Made by a program: the position numbers and the translations under genes
DNA from: an uncultured bacterium
GTDB lineage: Bacteria > Verrucomicrobiota > Kiritimatiellia > RFP12 > UBA1067
DNA: 64,000 bases
Reading direction: 5' to 3'
Assembly: GCA_902779075.1 (NCBI GenBank)
Contig: CACZAK010000008.1
Location: forward strand, 53,140-117,139
Notes under the pieces: model-generated
Database searches by the model: none
What the model was told of the DNA's origin: nothing
The model's input: only the letters and a program-made list of their open reading frames with translations
Shown: positions 45,311 to 53,844 of the stretch, piece by piece
Layout of the letters: every line of letters begins with the position of its first letter
Numbering within the stretch: the first letter of the stretch is position 1

Positions 45311-46765
45311 ATGGCACAAGAGACGAACGAATACCGCGAGAACCGGCTGGCATCGCTGAAGGCTCTCGCGGAGTTGGGTTTTACCCCGTACGGCCACGCA
45401 TTTCCGCACACGGACCTGAAGGTCGTCCGCGCCGAGTTCGAGGAAGGCAAGGAGGTCACGGTGGCGGGCCGCCTGCTGATGATCCGCCGCATGGGCAAAA
45501 TGAACTTCTGCACGCTCAACGACGGCACGGACCGTTTCCAGCTCATCTTCAAGCGCGACGAGCTGGACGAACGGCTCTTCACCGGCTTCAAGCAGCTCAA
45601 CCTCGGCGACATCATCGGCGTCAAGGGCCGGCTCTTCACCACGCAGAAAGGCGAGAAGTCCGTGATCGTGAAGGACTGGGACCTCCTCGCAAAGGCGCTC
45701 GAGCAGCCGCCGGAGAAGTTCCACGGCCTCGCCGACCAGGAGGAGTGCTACCGCCGCCGCTACGTCGACTTGATGACGAACGACGAAAGCCGCGAGCGTT
45801 TCTTCACGCGTTCCCGTCTCATCATGGAGATCCGCAAGTACCTCTGGGATCGTGGTTTCGTCGAGGTGGAAACGCCCATCCTTCAGGACCAGGCCGGCGG
45901 CGCCGCCGCCAAGCCGTTCTTCTCGCACTTCAACGCGCTCGACAAGGACTGCGTAATGCGCATCGCCCCCGAGCTCTACCTCAAGCGCCTTCTCGTGGGC
46001 GGCATGAACAAGGTGTTCGAGCTCGGCAAGGACTTCCGCAACGAGGGCATCGACCGCACGCACAATCCCGAGTTCACCGTGTGCGAAATCTACGAGGCGT
46101 ACGGCGACCGCAAGTCGATGGAGAACATCATGGAGGGCCTCCTTCCGCACCTCTGCGATACGGTGATCGGCACGCGCAAGGTTCCCTACGGCGACAAGGG
46201 CGACGTGATCGACTTCACCCCGCCCTACCGTCGCGTGGCCTACAAGGATCTCGTAAAGGAGCTGATGGGCGACGACTGGTTCGACCTCGACTTCGCCACG
46301 CAGCTTGAAAAGGCCAAGGCCAAGGGACGCGAGACCGACACCAATCTGGAGCTGGACGGCGTCACCACGGAGCTGATGCTCACGCACGAGGTCTACGACA
46401 AGCTCATCGAGCGCAACCTCATGCAGCCCACGTTCGTGACGCGCATCCCGCATGCGTTCGTCCCGCTCGCCAAGGCGTGCAAGGACGATCCGTCGCTAGT
46501 GGACGTGTTCGAGTTCGTCGTGGCCGGCCGCGAGCTGTGTCCCGGCTACACCGAGCAGAACGACCCGCTCGAACAGCGCAAGGCGCTCGAGAACCAGGCG
46601 GGCGAGGATACGGAAAAGATCGACGAGGACTTCATCTCGGCGCTCGAATGCGGCATGCCCCCAACGGGCGGCCTCGGCTTCGGAGTGGACCGTCTCGTGA
46701 TGTTCCTCACCGGCACCGATTCCATCCGCGACGTCGTTCTCTTCCCGCAGCTCAAGCGCACCTAA
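45311..46765 (+). CDS. lysS: Lysyl-tRNA synthetase, class II
   Basis: 484 aa. It charges tRNA-Lys with lysine in the cytoplasm. An N-terminal OB fold (VTVAGRLLMIRRMGKMNF) precedes the class II catalytic core. Motif 2 is FRNEGIDRTHNPEFT, motif 3 GGLGFGVDRLVMFLTG, and the GGAAAKPF segment is typical of LysRS. The start at 45311 (MAQETNEY) was chosen because GAAGAGG at the end of rubredoxin lies 9 nt upstream and the N-terminus then matches normal LysRS length; the open frame further upstream is rubredoxin in another frame. Confidence 0.97.
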   Translation: MAQETNEYRENRLASLKALAELGFTPYGHAFPHTDLKVVRAEFEEGKEVTVAGRLLMIRRMGKMNFCTLNDGTDRFQLIFKRDELDERLFTGFKQLNLGDIIGVKGRLFTTQKGEKSVIVKDWDLLAKALEQPPEKFHGLADQEECYRRRYVDLMTNDESRERFFTRSRLIMEIRKYLWDRGFVEVETPILQDQAGGAAAKPFFSHFNALDKDCVMRIAPELYLKRLLVGGMNKVFELGKDFRNEGIDRTHNPEFTVCEIYEAYGDRKSMENIMEGLLPHLCDTVIGTRKVPYGDKGDVIDFTPPYRRVAYKDLVKELMGDDWFDLDFATQLEKAKAKGRETDTNLELDGVTTELMLTHEVYDKLIERNLMQPTFVTRIPHAFVPLAKACKDDPSLVDVFEFVVAGRELCPGYTEQNDPLEQRKALENQAGEDTEKIDEDFISALECGMPPTGGLGFGVDRLVMFLTGTDSIRDVVLFPQLKRT

Positions 46766-46805
46766 CCTACTTTCTGCATAACAACAACAAGAAAGGAACT
46801 AGAAA

Positions 46806-47678
46806 ATGAAGAAGATCATTGGATTGGCGGCCCTGATTGCCGCCGGAACCTTTGCGTTTGGCGATTGCTGCCAGACCAAGTCCTGCAAAGGCATCGCGAA
46901 GCCCGACTACACGACGTTCATCTGCCACCGCGGCGAATCCCACGACGCGCCGGAGAACACGCTGCCCGCCTACAAGATGGCCGTGGATCGCGGCTTCGGC
47001 TTCGAGTGCGACATCTACCTCTCGGCCGACAAGCGCGTGTTCACGTTCCACGACCGCGACCTCAAGCGCACGACCGGCGGCGCCTGCACGAAGAAGTGCG
47101 CCGAGGCGAACTGGGAAACGGAAGTCTCAAAGGCCGACGTGGGCGGCTGGGGCAAGTGGAAAGGTTCGAAGTACTCGCCCACGCGTCCCGCGCTCCTCGA
47201 GGAGGTGCTGGCGCTCGCGCGCGACGGACGCCAGATCTACGTGGAGGTGAAGCCCGGCCCGGAGATCGTGCCGTACATCAAGGACGTGTTCGCAAAGCAG
47301 AAGACCGCGACGCCGAAGAACGCGCTCTTCATCGCCTTCAACCGTAAGACGTGCAAGAAGCTGAAGGAGCTGATGCCCGAGTACAAGGTCTACTGGCTCA
47401 CGGGGGCTAAAGTTGGCCCGAAGGGCGCGAAGAAACCCGTGACGGCCGAGTATATCATCGAGGGCATCAAGGAGACCGGCGCGGACGGCGTTGACTGCCA
47501 GTTCAACAGCAAGGTCATTACGGCGGACATCATCAAGAAGGTAAAAGACGCCGGATATGAGTTCCACGTGTGGACGGTCGACAAGCTCGACGAGTCGCTC
47601 AAGGCGTTCGAACGCGGCGCGCAGACGGTCACGACCAACTGCGCCAAGAAGCAGCTCGACGAGTACAAGAGCCGTTGA
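46806..47678 (+). CDS. Secreted glycerophosphodiester phosphodiesterase
   Basis: 290 aa with a Sec signal peptide (MKKIIGLAALIAAGTFAFG). It would hydrolyse glycerophosphodiesters to glycerol-3-phosphate and an alcohol in the periplasm or outside. GDPD signatures are present: His41-Arg42 in CHRGESHDAPENT, Glu67/Asp69 in FECDIYL, and His82 in FTFHDRDLKRTTGG, giving the two catalytic histidines and the metal ligands; later YVEVKPGPE and VWTVD fit the TIM barrel. A good ribosome site (AAAGGAAC) precedes the ATG. It follows lysS by 40 nt and could share its transcript. Phosphate scavenging is plausible, though no Pho-type box was noticed. Confidence 0.92.
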   Translation: MKKIIGLAALIAAGTFAFGDCCQTKSCKGIAKPDYTTFICHRGESHDAPENTLPAYKMAVDRGFGFECDIYLSADKRVFTFHDRDLKRTTGGACTKKCAEANWETEVSKADVGGWGKWKGSKYSPTRPALLEEVLALARDGRQIYVEVKPGPEIVPYIKDVFAKQKTATPKNALFIAFNRKTCKKLKELMPEYKVYWLTGAKVGPKGAKKPVTAEYIIEGIKETGADGVDCQFNSKVITADIIKKVKDAGYEFHVWTVDKLDESLKAFERGAQTVTTNCAKKQLDEYKSR

Positions 47679-47690
47679 TTGTTCACAAAT
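47678..47690 (-). repeat. Inverted copy of the TTTGTGAACAAT motif
   Basis: ATTGTTCACAAAT directly after the glycerophosphodiesterase stop, the reverse complement of the motif at 2715, 2741 and 47933. With the copy at 47933 it brackets the 47718-47911 inverted repeat. Confidence 0.75.
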
Positions 47691-47717
47691 CTTCAATGCC
47701 ATCATCCTAAAATCCTC

Positions 47718-47911
47718 GGTTGAAAGTCTCACGCAGAGGTGCAGAGAGGCGGAGAGCGCAGAGAAAGTTCAGATATCCGACGGAAAAGAAAACCATGAAA
47801 AGAAGAATCTCGGAAAGTTCTTTCACCCAATTGGTGAAAACAAATACATACTCAAGCAATGGGGATAAACTCTGCGAACTCTGCCTCTCCGCGACTCTGC
47901 GTGAGATATAA
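47718..47911. repeat. Inverted CTCTGC repeats enclosing a small hairpin, MITE-like
   Basis: The left arm 47718-47756 is the inverted 39-bp CTCTGC repeat; the right arm 47867-47911 is a more diverged direct copy (CTCTGCGAACTCTGCCTCTC, then GCGTGAGA). The interior of about 110 bp contains a 7-bp-arm hairpin (TTTCACC...GGTGAAA, about 47820-47838) and no convincing gene. This fills most of the 283-bp gap between the glycerophosphodiesterase and ispA. Confidence 0.75.
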
Positions 47912-47932
47912 CATGGAGAGGTAAAATGGTGG

Positions 47933-47946
47933 CATTTGTGAACAAT
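47933..47946 (+). repeat. CATTTGTGAACAAT motif, copy upstream of ispA
   Basis: Identical 14-mer to 2715-2728 and 2741-2754. It ends 15 nt before the ispA start, just upstream of the ribosome binding site. Confidence 0.75.
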
Positions 47947-47961
47947 TTTCCAGGGAAGTAA

Positions 47962-48744
47962 ATGTCTGTGATTGAGGAAGCCATTCAAGGCGTAGAGCGC
48001 GAGCTGCTCCGGCTATTGTCGGAGCAGGAGCGGCCACGCATCCTCGTCGACGCGATGCGCTGGGCCGTTGAAGGCGGCGGTAAGCGCATCCGCCCGCGCA
48101 TCTGCCTGGCGGCGGCGGTCGCCGTCGGCGGAAGTGCGAACGACGCTCTGTTGCCCGCCTGCGCCGTGGAGCTTCTCCACTCATACACGCTCGTGCATGA
48201 CGACCTGCCCGCGATGGACAACGACGCGGAACGGCGCGGGAAACCGAGCGTGTGGGCCAAGTTCGGCGAGGCGAATGCCATCCTCGCGGGCGACGCCCTG
48301 CAGGCGCTTGCGTTCACGGCGCTTGCGCAGACGCCTGAACGCCGCCCCGGCGCGCGCGCGAAAATGATTGAGTTCTTCGGACGCTGCGCCCTCGGCGTGG
48401 TGCGCGGACAGGTCGAGGACATCGTCCCCGGCACGAAGGACGTGCCGTTCATCTACGAACACAAGACGGCCGACCTCTTCATGGCGGCAGCAGTGACGGG
48501 CGCGCTTGCTGGCGGAGGCGACGACGAATCCGTCGAGAAGCTGCGCCTCTACGCCTACCACCTCGGACTCGCGTTTCAGTACGAGGACGACCTGCTGGAC
48601 GACGACTCGCCCTTCTCGCGCGACGAGACTTTGCGCCTCGTGCATTCGGAAACGGATGCCGCCCTCGCGGCGCTCTCCGGACTTCCCGGCGACGCCACGT
48701 CGCTTGCCGAACTAGCGCGCGTCCTCGTCAACCGCACGCGTTAG
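47962..48744 (+). CDS. ispA: Polyprenyl synthetase, probably farnesyl diphosphate synthase
   Basis: 260 aa. It condenses IPP with allylic diphosphates in the cytoplasm for isoprenoid lipids. GGGKRIRPRI (38-47), the first aspartate-rich motif DDLPAMD (80-86) and the second FQYEDDLLD (205-213) are intact. The four-residue spacing DDxxxxD with Tyr75 five residues before it fits bacterial (type II) FPP synthases, though a geranylgeranyl product is not excluded. It is about 30-40 residues shorter than E. coli IspA, mainly at the C-terminus. CAGGGAAG lies upstream of the ATG. The gene converges on hydF with a 4-nt overlap of the stop codons. Confidence 0.92.
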   Translation: MSVIEEAIQGVERELLRLLSEQERPRILVDAMRWAVEGGGKRIRPRICLAAAVAVGGSANDALLPACAVELLHSYTLVHDDLPAMDNDAERRGKPSVWAKFGEANAILAGDALQALAFTALAQTPERRPGARAKMIEFFGRCALGVVRGQVEDIVPGTKDVPFIYEHKTADLFMAAAVTGALAGGGDDESVEKLRLYAYHLGLAFQYEDDLLDDDSPFSRDETLRLVHSETDAALAALSGLPGDATSLAELARVLVNRTR

Positions 48745-49880
48745 ATCGCGCCGACACGTGTCACCATGCACGTGTCGGGCGAGGCTGTAATGCCGTTGCA
48801 TGCGGCAATGCACACGCCGTAATTCGTGATCGGCACGCCCGCCTCGCGGCAACGCGCAATGCGGGCCTGCACCGCACGGCGCGTAAGCATGCAGCCGCCG
48901 CAGTGTACCACGAGCGCGTAGGGCGAAAGATCCTCAGGGAAGGAGTTGCCGCTTGTCCATTCAAACGTGAGCTTCTTCCCCGTCTTCGCCATAATCCACT
49001 TCGGCAGTTTCACCGTGCCGATATCATTGCACTGGCGATGGTGCGTACAGCCTTCGGAAATCAGCACGCGGTCGCCATCTTTCAGCGCGTCGAGCGCGGC
49101 GGCGCCGGTGCAGTACGCCGCAAGGTCGCCCTTCGCGCGGGCGAAAACGATTGAGAAAGAGGTGAGCGGAATCTGAGGCGGCACGACGGCGGCCACGGCC
49201 TTGAACGCCTGCGAGTCGGTGATGACGAACTTCACGCCCGCCGTACGCGCAAGCAAATCCGCGAGTTGCGGCGGCTGACAAACGAGCGCAGACGCACCGG
49301 CGTCGAGGAGTTCGCGCACGACCTGCTGCTGCGGCAGGATAAGGCGGCCCTTCGGCGCGGATTCGTCGATGGGACACACGCATACCACGAGATCGCCCGC
49401 CGACACGAGGTCGCCCACAAGCGGACGCGGCGCGTCCGCAAGGCGCACTGCCGCGAGTTCGCGGCGGAACGCCTCCACGTCGTCGCCGCGCCGGTAGTGC
49501 AACACGGCGATGTCCCGCGCCCGACACGCGTTAAAGAAGCGCGCGTAAACGGGAGAAAACAGGTCTGACCTGTTTTCTCCCGTTTCCACCCACACGGCGA
49601 TGTCGGTGGTGGCGAGCACCTCAAGCGACTTCTTCACGCGCATCTCGCCGAGCGGCCCCTCGTCGTCGAGGCCAGCCGTGTCCGTGACGAGACACGGACC
49701 GAGCGGAAGAATCTCCATCGCCTTTGAGACGGGGTCGGTGGTCGTTCCGGCCACGTCGCTCACGATTGCCACGTCCTGCCCGGTGAGCCGATTGACGAGC
49801 GTTGACTTCCCCGCGTTCCTCAACCCGAAGAACGCGATATGCACGCGGTCGCCCTTAGGCGTCTCATTCAATCCTGCCAT
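48741..49880 (-). CDS. hydF: [FeFe]-hydrogenase H-cluster maturation GTPase HydF
   Basis: 379 aa. HydF is the scaffold on which the diiron subcluster is built before transfer to the hydrogenase. The GTPase domain shows GLRNAGKST (19-27), a TTTDP switch I segment and DTAGLDD (68-73). The C-terminal cluster motif is complete: Cys278-Thr-His280 in EGCTHHRQC, then His326-Cys327-x2-Cys330 (HCGGC), the CxHx45HCxxC pattern of HydF. It is separated from hydG by a 71-nt gap that contains a 7-bp repeat run. HydE and the hydrogenase are not in the window. Confidence 0.96.
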   Translation of the reverse strand: MAGLNETPKGDRVHIAFFGLRNAGKSTLVNRLTGQDVAIVSDVAGTTTDPVSKAMEILPLGPCLVTDTAGLDDEGPLGEMRVKKSLEVLATTDIAVWVETGENRSDLFSPVYARFFNACRARDIAVLHYRRGDDVEAFRRELAAVRLADAPRPLVGDLVSAGDLVVCVCPIDESAPKGRLILPQQQVVRELLDAGASALVCQPPQLADLLARTAGVKFVITDSQAFKAVAAVVPPQIPLTSFSIVFARAKGDLAAYCTGAAALDALKDGDRVLISEGCTHHRQCNDIGTVKLPKWIMAKTGKKLTFEWTSGNSFPEDLSPYALVVHCGGCMLTRRAVQARIARCREAGVPITNYGVCIAACNGITASPDTCMVTRVGAI

Positions 49881-49917
49881 GAGTCATTCCAAAGTCTTAA
49901 GTCCAAAGTCCTCAATC

Positions 49918-49945
49918 CTTTGTCCTCTGTCTTCTGTCCTTTGTC
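49918..49945. repeat. 7-bp tandem run in the hydG-hydF spacer
   Basis: CTTTGTC, CTCTGTC, TTCTGTC, CTTTGTC in succession, preceded by looser CAAAGTC copies. It fills much of the 71-nt spacer and belongs with the 8- and 9-bp spacer arrays elsewhere in the window. Confidence 0.8.
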
Positions 49946-49951
49946 CTAACC

Positions 49952-51454
49952 TCAGAAAAACAAATCCCTCGATCCGGCGCACGTTGCCTCGTACTGCTTC
50001 ATCACCGACGGATAGAACTTCGGCACCCATTCCTTGATGCCCGCAAGCTCCTTCTCGATGAGCGCGTTGCCGATGCGGATCGTCTCGGGGTCTTTCGCGA
50101 AGTCGTCAAGCCACTCGCGGAAGGTGAGCACCGCGTTGATCTTGCAGAACTTGCCCTCGCGTCCGGTCTTGAGCGCGTCCATGATGCAGCCGCCCGTGCG
50201 TCCGCAGCGGTAGCCCGCCGTGCAGAAGCTCGTGATGATGTCGCGATCGGCGAGGTAGCGCACCATCTCCTCGATGGATCGGTTGTCGCCGAGCATGAAC
50301 TGCTGGCGCTCCTTCTCCTGGTGGGCCTCGTTCGCGAAGTCGCTGTAGCCCTTGATGGCGATGTTGGAGGAGCAGTCGAGCTGCGTCATGCCGTCGCGAG
50401 CGGTCACGATGATGCCCGTGTACGGCACGGCGAGACGCGCGATCACGACGATGCGCGCGAAGGTGTCGTCGTCGATGAGCCACGGGCTCTCCTCCGGCAC
50501 GCGCGTGCCGGAGGCCGGCTCGAGGCGCGGGAACGAGAGCGTGTGCGGGCCGATGTTGAACCAGCGTTCGAGGTCGCGCGCGTGCAGCACGGTGGCGAGC
50601 AGCTCGAAGCGCCAGTCGCAGAGACCGTACAGGACGCCGAGGCCCACGTCGTCCACGCCCGCCTCCATGCAGCGGTGGAAGCACGTGGTGCGCCAGTCGT
50701 AGTTGCCCTTCACGCTCCACGCGGGGTGCATTGATTCGTAGAGCTTGCGGTTGTACGTTTCCTGGAACACCTGGAACGTACCGATGCCCACCTCGTGCAG
50801 CACGCGGAGGTCAGCGACGGGAAGCGGCGCGGCGTTCACGTTCACGCGGCGGATGCCCACGGGCGCGCCAGTCTTCGGAGCCTTAACCTGACGGTTGTAG
50901 CAGGTCTCGATCGTCTCGGCGATGTAGTCGGTGGACGTGGTTGGATGCTCGCCGTAGACGGCGATAAGGCGCTTGTGTCCGATGCGGCCCGCGAGGACGT
51001 CGACTTCCTCCTTCACCTCGTCCATCGTGAGGACGCGGCGCTTCTGGAGGTCGTTGCCGCTGCGGAAGCCGCAGTAGCGACAGCCGTTCACGCAGAGGTT
51101 CGAGACGTACAGCGGCGCAAACACGACGATGCGGTTGTCGTAGACCTTGTGCTTGATGCGGTCCGCCGCCGCGCGCATTTCCTCAAAGAGCGCGGGGTCC
51201 TCCACGCGCATGAGCGCGGCGACCTCCTCCACGGTGAGCGTCTCACACGTCTGTTCGCTCTTGGCGATGATCTCGCGGATGCGCACGGGATCGACCGGTG
51301 CGGCGTCCGCCGCCGCGAGCGTGCGGTTGATCAGGTCCTCGTCAATGAAATGCTTGCCGCCGGGCAGGTACTTGTCGATCTCTTCCTGGACGACGAAATG
51401 CTTCGTATAATCCTCGGCATCCTTGAAATGCCGTATGTCCTTTGCAGTTGCCAT
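49952..51454 (-). CDS. hydG: HydG-like radical SAM maturase with altered C-terminal cluster motif
   Basis: 500 aa from ATG 51454 (MATAKDIRHF), 2 nt after the gltS stop, whose last codons supply a GAAGGA site. HydG cleaves tyrosine to give the CO/CN ligands of the H-cluster. The radical SAM triad is intact: Cys121, Cys125, Cys128 in LCVNGCRYCGF. The C-terminal accessory cluster is normally CX2CX22C; here the equivalents are Cys411, Gly414 and Cys437, so the middle cysteine is lost, while extra cysteines occur at 417 and 423 (SFCTAGYRCGRTGGC). The body otherwise matches HydG rather than ThiH in length and motifs. Linkage to hydF supports the role. Confidence 0.88.
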   Translation of the reverse strand: MATAKDIRHFKDAEDYTKHFVVQEEIDKYLPGGKHFIDEDLINRTLAAADAAPVDPVRIREIIAKSEQTCETLTVEEVAALMRVEDPALFEEMRAAADRIKHKVYDNRIVVFAPLYVSNLCVNGCRYCGFRSGNDLQKRRVLTMDEVKEEVDVLAGRIGHKRLIAVYGEHPTTSTDYIAETIETCYNRQVKAPKTGAPVGIRRVNVNAAPLPVADLRVLHEVGIGTFQVFQETYNRKLYESMHPAWSVKGNYDWRTTCFHRCMEAGVDDVGLGVLYGLCDWRFELLATVLHARDLERWFNIGPHTLSFPRLEPASGTRVPEESPWLIDDDTFARIVVIARLAVPYTGIIVTARDGMTQLDCSSNIAIKGYSDFANEAHQEKERQQFMLGDNRSIEEMVRYLADRDIITSFCTAGYRCGRTGGCIMDALKTGREGKFCKINAVLTFREWLDDFAKDPETIRIGNALIEKELAGIKEWVPKFYPSVMKQYEATCAGSRDLFF

Positions 51455-51456
51455 TT

Positions 51457-52848
51457 CTAATCCTTCTTCGAAGCGGCATATTGTACCACATTCCCGGCCT
51501 TTGGGCGACGCAGGAATATGAACCATACAACGCAGAAAAGCACCGTCGCGCCGACGCTGATGAGGAGTACCGGCCACGGGCCTAACTTGAACACGAGCGG
51601 CACCGACATCGCCACCCACACGCCTCCCATCAGAGGTTCGTGGAAAAGCTGCTTGCAGCCGAACACGGTGGACGCCGACGTCTTGGAATCAGGGTCGACC
51701 GTACGGAGCAGGAGCAAACCTGTCGCCGTCACGCCGGTGTACTGTCCGAACTCCACGATGGCGCGCTCGAACCAGTCATCGCCGAACATGCGCTTCGCAA
51801 GCCAGCATGCGCCGAAGAGTGACCATGCCACGCCAGCTACCACTAGGATCGCGAGCGGTTGCCAGTACTTGACGATGAAGTCGAGACGGATCGTGGACAC
51901 GGCCGCCACCACGAGGAAGTCGAGCGACGCGCCGCCGATGCGGTTGATCTGGCCCCTGTCCACGAGCGAATCGAGCCGCGTTGCGACGAGCAGCATCTGG
52001 ATTAACAGACCGCCCATCATGCACAGCGGGAAGAGAGGAATTGACTCGATGATGCGAAGTTCCCGCACGTGATCCGGAAGGTAAGCTCCCGCCCAGACGA
52101 GCAGCGACTTGAGTCCGTAGCCCACGAACACCGCAAGCCCCACCACCGCCAGATGCCACGCGAGGGAGTCGATGGAGTCGCAGAGCACTGTCTGCTTTCC
52201 GGCGGGCGGCTGCGCGTTCGCCGGATAGAACCCGCGCTGCTCCACGTCGCTCAGCTCGTCGAACGTACGCACGTTCTTCACGTAGCCCTTCCGCACCGCC
52301 CAGTTGACGAGCGTCATTCCCACCGTGATGCCGATGACCATTCCAATCGTCGCCATCGTGTAGCCGAGGTCGCTTCCCTCGGACCAACCCAGCGCGTTGA
52401 ACGTCTCGGATAGGCCGCCTACCGTGCCATGTCCGCCCTCGAACCCGATCTCTAGCAAGTTGCCGAATGCGGGATGCACCCCGAAGCAAGGCGTGAATAC
52501 GAGGATGGAAAGCGCAAGCCCCACCACGTACATGCCCCATGCGATTATCTGCGCGAAACAGAACTGCTCGGCGACGGCCCGTCCGGTGTTGCGGACGTTC
52601 GGGAAGCTCTTGCCGATGAACATCGTGGCGAAGACGATGTTGATCAGGAATCCCGGTATCGACTTCCACCCCTCGTGCCATTCTGCCGGCACGTGCCGTC
52701 CAGCGCTTGTGAGTATGATCAAGCCTAGCGCCCCGCCCACGATGGACGAAGGCAGGTAGAGCTTCCTGAGGAAAGGGAGCGCGGTGCGGACTGCCTTGCC
52801 GCAGACGAGAAGAAAACACAATGCGCAGAACGAGGCGACGGCGGTCAT
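51457..52848 (-). CDS. gltS: GltS-type sodium/glutamate symporter
   Basis: 463 aa integral membrane protein with about 10-12 hydrophobic segments. It resembles the ESS/GltS family, which takes up glutamate with sodium. The conserved reentrant-loop pattern appears as GFEGGHGTVGGLSETF in the first half and VEFGQYTGVTATGLLLLR in the second, matching the two-fold pseudo-symmetry of the family. It is about 60 residues longer than E. coli GltS, partly from a central hydrophilic stretch (about 180-230). Its ATG overlaps the hemB stop as ATGA, and hydG follows 2 nt after its stop. Substrate is inferred from the family only; hemB beside it does not use glutamate directly. Confidence 0.85.
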   Translation of the reverse strand: MTAVASFCALCFLLVCGKAVRTALPFLRKLYLPSSIVGGALGLIILTSAGRHVPAEWHEGWKSIPGFLINIVFATMFIGKSFPNVRNTGRAVAEQFCFAQIIAWGMYVVGLALSILVFTPCFGVHPAFGNLLEIGFEGGHGTVGGLSETFNALGWSEGSDLGYTMATIGMVIGITVGMTLVNWAVRKGYVKNVRTFDELSDVEQRGFYPANAQPPAGKQTVLCDSIDSLAWHLAVVGLAVFVGYGLKSLLVWAGAYLPDHVRELRIIESIPLFPLCMMGGLLIQMLLVATRLDSLVDRGQINRIGGASLDFLVVAAVSTIRLDFIVKYWQPLAILVVAGVAWSLFGACWLAKRMFGDDWFERAIVEFGQYTGVTATGLLLLRTVDPDSKTSASTVFGCKQLFHEPLMGGVWVAMSVPLVFKLGPWPVLLISVGATVLFCVVWFIFLRRPKAGNVVQYAASKKD

Positions 52849-53831
52849 GGACGGAAAATCTCCTTGTAGAATGGTGCCCAGTAGGAAATCACCTGCGTCG
52901 CGCCGGCGCGGAAGATCGCGTAAAGTGACTCCCTTGCCGTAGCGTAGAGGTCGCAGTACCCCTTCTCGGCGGCGGCGTGGATCATGGAATACTCGCCGGA
53001 GACGTTGTACGCCATCACGGGAAGCAGTGAACGACGTGAAACTTCCTGTATTAGGTCGAGGTAGAAGAGAGCGGGCTTCACCATGAGCGCGTCCGCGCCC
53101 TCCGCAGCGTCGAAATCGGACTCGCGCAGCGCGGTGCGCGGATCGCGATACGAGGCCTGGTAACCCTGGCGGTCGCCCTGCGACGGCGCGGAGTTCTCCG
53201 CGTCGCGGAAAGGACCGTACATCTGCGAGGCAAACTTTGTAGAGTAAGAGATGAGCAACGTCTTCTTGAAGCCCTCGTCGTCAAGCGCGCGGCGGATCGC
53301 GGCGATCTGCCCGTCCATCATAGCGGACGGCGCAACGCCGTCCGCCCCAGCCTGTGCGTGGCTCACCGCAACGCGCGCGAGCATTTCGCAGGCGGCGTCG
53401 TTGTCGATATCGCCGTCGAGATCGTGAGGACCGCAGTGTCCGTGCGCCGTGTACGCGCAGAGGCAGACGTCCGTGAGGATCACGAGGTCGGGATATGCTA
53501 GGCGCAGCACGGGAATCGCACGCTGCACGGCCCCATGCGGGTCGGCGGCGGGCGTGCCGCACTCGTCCTTGCCGTCGCCCTCGTGCTGTCCGAAGAGCAG
53601 CACGCTCTTCACGCCCTGCGCGACGACGGGCGCGAGTTCCTTCACGAGCTCGTCGGCGGAAAGGCGGTATTGGCCGGGCATTGAATCGATTGCCTCGCGG
53701 CGTCCCTCGCCCGGCACCACGAACACGGGCCAGATGAACTTCGACGGCGACGGCGCGTCCATTCCGAACATGTCGCGGATCGCCGCCGTGCGGCGCAGAC
53801 GCCGTAGCCGGACTTCAGGATAACCGTCCAT
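52845..53831 (-). CDS. hemB: Delta-aminolevulinic acid dehydratase (porphobilinogen synthase)
   Basis: 328 aa, normal length. It condenses two 5-aminolevulinates to porphobilinogen in the cytoplasm, the second common step to haem and other tetrapyrroles. The zinc-type cysteine cluster is present in TDVCLCAYTAHGHCG; the two catalytic lysines are in SYSTKFASQMYGPFRDA and LMVKPALFYLD. The gene starts 13 nt after the LysM coiled-coil gene and overlaps gltS by 4 nt. No other haem-pathway gene is visible here, so its position in this run is not explained by pathway. Confidence 0.97.
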   Translation of the reverse strand: MDGYPEVRLRRLRRTAAIRDMFGMDAPSPSKFIWPVFVVPGEGRREAIDSMPGQYRLSADELVKELAPVVAQGVKSVLLFGQHEGDGKDECGTPAADPHGAVQRAIPVLRLAYPDLVILTDVCLCAYTAHGHCGPHDLDGDIDNDAACEMLARVAVSHAQAGADGVAPSAMMDGQIAAIRRALDDEGFKKTLLISYSTKFASQMYGPFRDAENSAPSQGDRQGYQASYRDPRTALRESDFDAAEGADALMVKPALFYLDLIQEVSRRSLLPVMAYNVSGEYSMIHAAAEKGYCDLYATARESLYAIFRAGATQVISYWAPFYKEIFRP

Positions 53832-53844
53832 CTGATTCCCCGGT

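Noticed and set aside
49952..51454. ThiH (tyrosine lyase of thiamine synthesis) instead of HydG
   Set aside because: 500 aa is too long for ThiH (about 380), the extra C-terminal cluster region is present though altered, and hydF is adjacent with no thiamine genes.
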